This document shows positions 58,539 to 64,000 of a stretch of 64,000 bases of DNA, piece after piece. Within the stretch, counting starts at the first letter, position 1, and each line of letters begins with the position of its first letter. The notes beneath the pieces are model-generated. The model was not told where the DNA came from, ran no database searches, and saw nothing but the letters and a program-made list of their open reading frames with translations. Source of the stretch: Oreohelix idahoensis (Eukaryota; Mollusca; Gastropoda; Stylommatophora; Oreohelicidae); the NCBI GenBank assembly GCA_024509875.1, contig JAMPIV010012191.1:109277-173276 (forward strand). Direction: 5' to 3'. The position numbers and the translations under genes were made by a program.

Positions 58539-59480
58539 TTGGTGACATAACGTAATGAGTGAATGAGTGCCTTATACGGGTCAACACACGAACAGTCCAC
58601 CATTCGCCTAACTCATACTTCACACTCACACTCCATATTTGCATAATCCTGCGTTGGTTGAGTTGACCTTTGCTCCCCCTGGAGCCTCAATCACTGGTTT
58701 GCGTGGGGAGAATACACAGTTACGATCAAGAGAGAAAAAGGAGAGTTATCACCATCCCTAGTACACAGAGACAGTGAGTGAGGCGAAGGAATCTGAAAAA
58801 ATCAACGGCTCGGGAAGCGAAACAACAGAGTGTGTAGCATACAAGATACGTATCAGGGCTTAGAGAAAGATAACGGCTGGCCACCGTATAAGAGATTGGG
58901 GCCTTACCATATAAATATCCTATAGAACGCATAGCAATTACCACGAACAAGAAAAAGTCGTTGGAGATCCATTGCAGCCGACCTTCGATGTAGAGATAGC
59001 ACCTGCTGAAGAGGCATAACTTCAAAGTAAAGTCTTACCAGAAGCAAAACGTCATAGTGAAAGTGAATGAACATGAGCTGCCAGAAGAAAGTGTAGCCGT
59101 AGAATTACACAGGACAGCAAACTAACATCATCACCCTTTTCCTTTCAGCTCCATATTGAGCCACGTCTGCAGCTTGTCCACGTGCAAGAAGTCTGTACAA
59201 AGCAGTAGCATTCTCATGCAGCGGTGGCTTTTGTGTCAATTTGTTTTACATGCTGAGGTTGCCAACACATGCACACGAAAAAAAAAAAAAAAATTTCCCC
59301 ATTGTACTAGATTGGTACAGACAAAGACAGATCCTCATAAAGATAAACAACATGATCCTACAATGGAGGAGATTAATAGTGTCAGAGTTGATTGACAACA
59401 TGAATGAAGCTCTGAATAAATAAAAATATACAGCCAAATACATGCAGAGAGGAAACATAGCTTTAGAACACAATGTAAAG
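58539..59480. other. No recognised feature
   Basis: An A run at 59279-59292 and no coding family. Confidence 0.4.
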
Positions 59481-59700
59481 ACGTACCCTAACCATATACA
59501 GACCCACGTAAGTACAGACGTACCTAACCATATACAGACCCACGTAAGTACAGACGTACCTAACCATATACAGACCCACGTAAGTACAGACGTACCTAAC
59601 CATATACAGACCCACGTAAGTACAGACGTACCTAACCATATACAGACCCACGTAAGTACAGACGTACCTAACCATATACAGACCCACGTAAGCACAGACG
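59481..59700. repeat. 36-bp tandem repeat, about six copies
   Basis: The unit starts ACGTACCTAACCATATACAG and continues ACCCACGTAAGTACAG. Copies are nearly identical; the period is a multiple of three, so all frames stay open through the array. The first and last copies carry single changes. Confidence 0.95.
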
Positions 59701-59719
59701 GGTCAATAACAAGAGATTC

Positions 59720-59758
59720 CCCCCCCCCCCCCCCCCCCCCCCCCCTCCCAAAAAAAAA
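59720..59758. repeat. Poly-C then poly-A tract
   Basis: About 25 C, then CTCCC and nine A. It is a likely weak point for sequencing accuracy. Confidence 0.9.
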
Positions 59759-59815
59759 AGTGTTGACGTATACACAAAATTAAAGAAAGTAAAAACAGTA
59801 AAAAAAAGGGTTAAG

Positions 59816-60078
59816 GAACCCGTTACACGCCCATTGAGGCATATTGGGAATATGGTGTTAGGCCCATATTTTCTTGATCATCGGCACACTAGGGGAGATG
59901 TGGTGAGCATCACGCCGGCCGCCTTAACCTTCCCAGAGTTGCTTTGGTACCAAATTCATGAGACTGGGTCGACTCTGGAGCCATTTGCGGTCTACAAAAT
60001 TCCACTTCAACAGGGGATTGAACCATGGACCAACAAGCTAGGAAGCCAGTGCACTAAACACCGCGGCTCCCAAGACAT
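59816..60078 (-). mobile_element. SINE-3 (tRNA-derived), minus strand
   Basis: The minus strand begins GGGAGCCGCGGTGTTTAGTG with CACTGGCTTCC (A-box region) and GGTTCAATCCC (B box) about 35 bases on, then a body rich in GGCCGGCGTGATGCTCACC. Single copy in this window, so the family assignment rests on the tRNA-like head. Confidence 0.6.
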
Positions 60079-60330
60079 CCGGTCTCTACTGGAAAATTCT
60101 CAAACAATTTCATCGCTGAGGCAGACGCACTAGAACTCCTGTTATAATTATCGTAAAACACCAGGAATTTGCCAAAGATATGATAATGTGTATCACAGCT
60201 TCCTTACCAGTCACAACTGCCCTAAGGAACCTCACAAACAACAATTTAGATAGCATGTGAGAAGAGCTAATTGAAATCAGATACCAATTCAGAGAACGAA
60301 ATTACAAAAGGTTCTACCTACTGCAATGTT

Positions 60331-60775
60331 TTTGGAAACGAGAAGAAAGACAGACTTACCAAAGATATTTGGAAACGAGAAGAAAGACAGACTTACCAAA
60401 GATATTTGGAAACGAGAAGAAAGACAGACTTACCAAAGATATTTGGAAACGAGAAGAAAGACAGACATACCAAAGATATTTGGAAACGAGAAGAAAGACA
60501 GACATACCAAAGATATTTGGAAACGAGAAGAAAGACAGTCATACCAAAGATATTTGGAAACGAGTAGAAAGAAAGACTTACCAAAGATATTTAGAAACGA
60601 GAAGAAAGACAGACTTACCAAAGATATTTGGAAACGAGAAGAAAAACAGACATACCAAAGATATTTAGAAACGAGAAGAAAGACAGACATACCAAAGATG
60701 TTTGAAAACGAGAAGAAAGACAGACATACCAAAGATATTTGGAAACGAGAAGAAAGACAGACTTACCAAAGAAAG
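60331..60775. repeat. 37-bp tandem repeat, about twelve copies
   Basis: The unit is TTTGGAAACGAGAAGAAAGA plus CAGACTTACCAAAGATA, with CTTACC/CATACC variants. Because 37 is one more than a multiple of three and no frame of the unit has a stop, all three plus-strand frames are open across the array. The encoded Lys/Arg-rich peptides are artefacts of the repeat. Confidence 0.95.
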
Positions 60776-61340
60776 AAAGACACACAACCTAAACTAAAGA
60801 CAGGGCAACACGTGAATGGATAAAAATAATTTAAAAAATAAATTCAAAGAAAAAATGAGATAGAGAACACGCAAAGTCAGATTTACCAAAAAATTCTGCT
60901 CACGACTCGTAACGGCTGTAGAATTGTGTACATCAAGAAATAATTTTTTAATAATAATATCTATGTCTTTTCTCTGTTTGTATAAAAAATATTTCTGATA
61001 TGAAGACCATAATGACAGGCAGAACCAAAGGCAAACGTGCAAAAGTAAATCAGCACTTTAAGGTGGGAAAACAACATCGTGAGACGGACAGGAAAGAATC
61101 TATTTGAGTGCATCGTCAAGACAAGAGATAGAAGATGTCTGAGATCCACTGTAGACGACCTTCCATGTGGAAATGACAGCTGATGATGATTATGTGGGCG
61201 CAACGTTGTCCATTTCATTGTTCTTTGTTTTCAGTCCACTACATATTTTCGTTCACTTTACCTTACCCCAATTAGTCGTGTCGCATTTTCACAGTTCTAC
61301 GTTGTTTTCGAGCGTCCGATTGGCAGAGTATTCAAATGAC
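60776..61340. other. No recognised feature
   Basis: No motif until the RTE-like fragment begins. Confidence 0.4.
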
Positions 61341-61765
61341 AAGTCAGTCCTATTGTATGGCTCTGAAACATGGAGAACAACAGAAACAACAACAAAAAAA
61401 GCTACAGACTTTTATAAATTTGTACTTATTTGGAATAGAAGGATTAAAGTGTTATGACAATATCACTAATGTGAAAGTGATAACAAAAACCAGACAAGCG
61501 TCACTGGAACAATAGGTGAGAAGAAGATGCTGGAGATGGATAGGACACACACTGAGAAAACCTGTTGATAGCATTACCAGACGATCTCTGTTGTGGAACC
61601 ACCAGGGTAAAAGAGATTGAGAGATTCCAAAGAATACATGTAAAAGAGAACTTGGGGGGGAATGAAGAAGACATGGAAAGACCTTGAGTGGATGGCAAAG
61701 GACAGGAGGAATTGGCATATGTTTGTTGAAGGCCTATGCTCCTTTGGGAGCTGAAAGATGAAGAA
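61341..61765 (+). pseudogene. RTE-like RT, C-terminal fragment
   Basis: Encodes SVLLYGSETWRTTETTTKKA, then in shifting frames WNRRIK, EKKMLEMDRTHTEKTC-type (from RRCWRWIGHTLRKP) and a MAKDRRNWHMFVEGLCSFGS-like end. Similar in nucleotides to 44580-45000. Several stops; 5'-truncated. Confidence 0.75.
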
Positions 61766-61770
61766 GAAGA

Positions 61771-61985
61771 AGACGTGGCAGAGTGGTTACAGCGCTGGCC
61801 TCGAAACAACGTGTTCGAAAAACAGTGACCTCACGCTCCAGTCTGCCCATGTGTAAATGGGTACCTGACTCTGCTCGAGTTAGAGAAGGAAAAGGCAGTG
61901 AGGACAGGACCGGGTCACCCCACATCTTGATGCTGGACCTAGTATTACTGAAATAAAACTTCACTCCCCTAGGGACGTATCTTGT
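61771..61985 (+). mobile_element. SINE-2 copy 3 (tRNA-derived)
   Basis: GTGGCAGAGTGGTTACAGCG then CTGGCCTCG (A-box region) and GTGTTCGAAAAAC (degenerate B box) precede the SINE-2 body (CTCCAGTCTGCCC, AAATGGGTACCTGACTC, GAAGGAAAAGGCAGTGAGGA, GCTGGACCTAGTATTACTGA). It abuts the RTE-like fragment's AAG-rich tail. Confidence 0.75.
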
Positions 61986-62339
61986 ATGAAACTACCCTTA
62001 CGTTTTTTTCTTAACGTAGTTTTCATATTGAGGCTTCCTTTAGGGCATTCGTTACGTTTGTTATTTATTTTCCACCGTGCTGTTAGCAATAGAGAGCTGT
62101 GTTCAAAGACACTCTATCCACTTGATTACTTCTCTCTGAGTGTCAATCATTCATCGAGGCTCTCCCGCATGTCAAATCTGGAGTGTGTCTTCCAACGTCT
62201 GTACAGATTGCCACAACTATCTTTCATTTATCCTGTACTGCTCTCTTTAAGTGCATGTTGGTGTTGTTGTTTCTTTTCACTGTGCCCTGCGTAACTTTGG
62301 GAATCTCTGATCAGATAAATAAAGAATAGGACTACTGCA
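61986..62339. other. No recognised feature
   Basis: No coding family or shared repeat. Confidence 0.4.
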
Positions 62340-63350
62340 TATCTCCAGTCCCACCTGCAAGTCTGGAAGGAAGAACTGGAGAAGAGAGAGATGGTCATAA
62401 GCAGCTCGAAAACAAAATCCATGGTGATATCCTGTCACCTTATCTGTTCATACTCCTCATGGACGATGTCATCAAGGCATGTAAGGAGAGAACAAGAAAG
62501 TATTCAGTGAGGTACTGGAAGATGAGACAGAGCAGTATTTCAGTGCTGGCATTTGCTGATGATGTTGCCCTGATCGCTAAATCAGAGGCAAATCTCCAAT
62601 CCAACCTGCAAGTCTGGAAGGAAGAACTGGAGAAGAGAGGGATGGTCATAAGCAGCTCTAAAACAAAATCCATGGTGATATCACGAGAAGAAAGAAGACA
62701 TCAGATTAAGATGGGGAGAATAGGTCCTGGAGCAGGCAGGTCGACCACTTTAAATACCTCGGAGCTATTATAGACCGAAAGGGAAGCATCAAAGTAGAGT
62801 TGGCCACTCGAAAAGCAGCAGCTAGGAGACTTTTTCAGGCCATAAATCGAGGACTCCTCAGCAAAAGAGAAGTTGGTAAGAAGACGAAGATAGCTGTATA
62901 CCGCTCCACCTATGTCCCAGTCTTGACATATGGATGTGAGTCATGGGCAATGACTACAACCCACAAAAGCCAGATCCAAACCTCAGAAATGAGGTATCTG
63001 AGGAAGGTGGTTGAAGTAAGAAGAAGAGACATGGTCCGCAACCAGACGATACGTCAAGGAGTAAAATCCCACCCCCTGCAGACCCAAGTAGAACAATCGT
63101 AACTAAGATGGTTTGGCCATGTCTGCAGAATGGGAGAAGATCGGTTACCACGACAAGCATGGAAAACAAAGAGCCAGGGACCCAGACCCCCAGGACGACA
63201 CAGAGTCCGCTGGGAGGACAACATTAGACAATCTTTGAAGAACCGAGGACTAGAATGGAACCAGGCCAGAAGGAAAACAGCCGATAGAATAGTATGGCGC
63301 TCTCTCTTACAAACCTCTACACCTCATGGTAAAAGCGGAGCGACCAAGTA
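62340..63350 (+). pseudogene. Non-LTR RT with an internal rearranged duplication
   Basis: The first ~90 bases (62340-62431) duplicate 62592-62683 (LQVWKEELEKRxMVISSSKTKSMVIS). They then switch at GGTGATATC into GDILSPYLFILLMDDVIK (RT block 4), followed by the real order: VLAFADDVALIAKSEANLQ (FADD box), the KTKSMVISREERRHQI block, a frameshift near 62740, FQAINRGLLSKREVGKKTKIAVYRSTYVPVLTYGCESW-type region, YLRKVVEV and a WFGHVCRMGEDRLPRQAWK..RVRWEDNIRQSLK C-terminus ending with a stop at about 63350. 5'-truncated at RT. Confidence 0.8.
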
Positions 63351-63362
63351 GGTAAGTAAGTA

Positions 63363-63560
63363 CTACGACTCCCTCAGAAATGCTGCAAGAGGCGACTAAA
63401 GCTTGGTTGTGCTTGAGACTATCAACCTTTGCATGTAAAACTAATAGCTTGAGAAACCATTGCTGAAAGAGTACATGAATATTTCAGTACAGGTTTCCTG
63501 TATAGAGATCACCTACAGAGGCTGCTCCACGCTCCATACAGAACGAGAAGGGAAATGAAT
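63363..63560 (+). repeat. Possible diverged R3 copy with a GAAT-type tail
   Basis: Blocks such as ATCAACCTTTGCATGT, ACAGGTTTCCTGT, AGAGATCACCTACAGAGG and CCACGCTCCATACAGAACGAG loosely follow R3 and the R5 tail. ATGAATGAATGAACGAACAA follows at 63556-63600. Confidence 0.35.
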
Positions 63561-63597
63561 GAATGAACGAACAAATTAATGAAAGAATGAATGAATG

Positions 63598-64000
63598 AAA
63601 GGATATCTCTTATTAAACCTTGTGGAAGAACGAAATAATCTCTTGTTAAACCTGTGGACAGAATGAAATGATATCTCTTGTTATACCTCGTGGAGGAATG
63701 AAATAATCTCTTGTTAAACCTGTGGACAGAATGAAATGATATCTCTTGTTATACCTCGTGGAAGAATGAAATAATCTCTTGTTAAACCTGTGGACAGAAT
63801 GAAATGATATCTCTTGTTATACCTCATGGAAGAACGAAATAATCTCTTGTTAAACCTGTGGACAGAATGAAATGATATCTCTTGTTATACCTCGTGGAAG
63901 AATGAAATAATCTCTTGTTAAACCTGTGGACAGAATGAAATGATATCTCTTGTTATACCTCGTGGAAGAATGAAATAATCTCTTGTTAAACCGTTGGGTA
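63598..64000. repeat. 68-bp satellite-like tandem array running off the window
   Basis: The unit of 68 bases is made of two related ~34-base halves (GAAATGATATCTCTTGTTAT plus ACCTCGTGGAAGAAT; GAAATAATCTCTTGTTAAAC plus CTGTGGACAGAAT). About six units are visible, with few differences between neighbours. Confidence 0.95.

Noticed and set aside
60271..60823. Overlapping 98-165 codon Lys/Arg-rich frames as a repetitive protein gene
   Set aside because: The 37-bp tandem repeat has no stops in any frame, so openness is not evidence of coding.
63598..64000. CRISPR-like array
   Set aside because: The units are contiguous 68-bp tandem copies with no variable spacers, in animal DNA.

Overview
This window is animal (metazoan) nuclear DNA, AT-rich and made almost entirely of transposable elements. 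I recognise no host gene, rRNA gene, host tRNA gene, operon or CRISPR array. The evidence for an animal is the mix of Ty3/gypsy LTR retrotransposons, RTE-like and I/Jockey-like non-LTR retrotransposons, tRNA-derived SINEs and long microsatellites. The repeat mix looks like an invertebrate, most likely a mollusc. That assignment is inference and I hold it loosely.

Layout. 1-2.0 kb: a diverged LTR cut by the window edge. 2.1-2.9 kb: a SINE body, a short AATAAA-ending repeat, and the start of an RTE-like reverse transcriptase (RT). 2.9-16.2 kb: a 5'-truncated RNase H-bearing non-LTR element (minus strand), split by a complete LTR retrotransposon, element A (3385-13767, minus strand, LTRs of about 2.54 kb, 5-bp target duplication GGCAT). 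16.2-17.0 kb: an LTR-like piece. 17.0-17.9 kb: the rest of the RTE-like RT. 18-28.6 kb: TATG microsatellites, SINEs, several dead non-LTR fragments, dispersed repeats and a possible hAT-like MITE. 28.6-36.9 kb: element B (minus strand, LTRs of about 2.0 kb, nearly identical). 37.2-38.0 kb: a non-LTR fragment with an internal inversion. 38-49.7 kb: mostly unrecognised sequence with repeats and RTE-like fragments. 49.8-58.2 kb: element C (plus strand, 977-bp LTRs), apparently inside an older LTR remnant. 58.5-64 kb: three different tandem arrays, SINEs and two more non-LTR fragments.

The main result is that elements A, B and C all encode integrase upstream of reverse transcriptase (Gag-PR-IN-RT-RNase H). 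Their protein motifs are Ty3/gypsy, but this order is the one typical of Ty1/copia. It matches the Gmr1-like group, first described in Atlantic cod and other deuterostomes. All three also carry a charged, repeat-built helical segment at the Gag N-terminus. C is the best preserved: both catalytic triads are present and only short frame breaks separate its three reading frames. A is structurally complete, but its gag and pol carry stops and frameshifts. B keeps Gag and RT-RNase H but lacks a protease and the integrase core, although its LTRs are nearly identical; this suggests a non-autonomous copy mobilised in trans.
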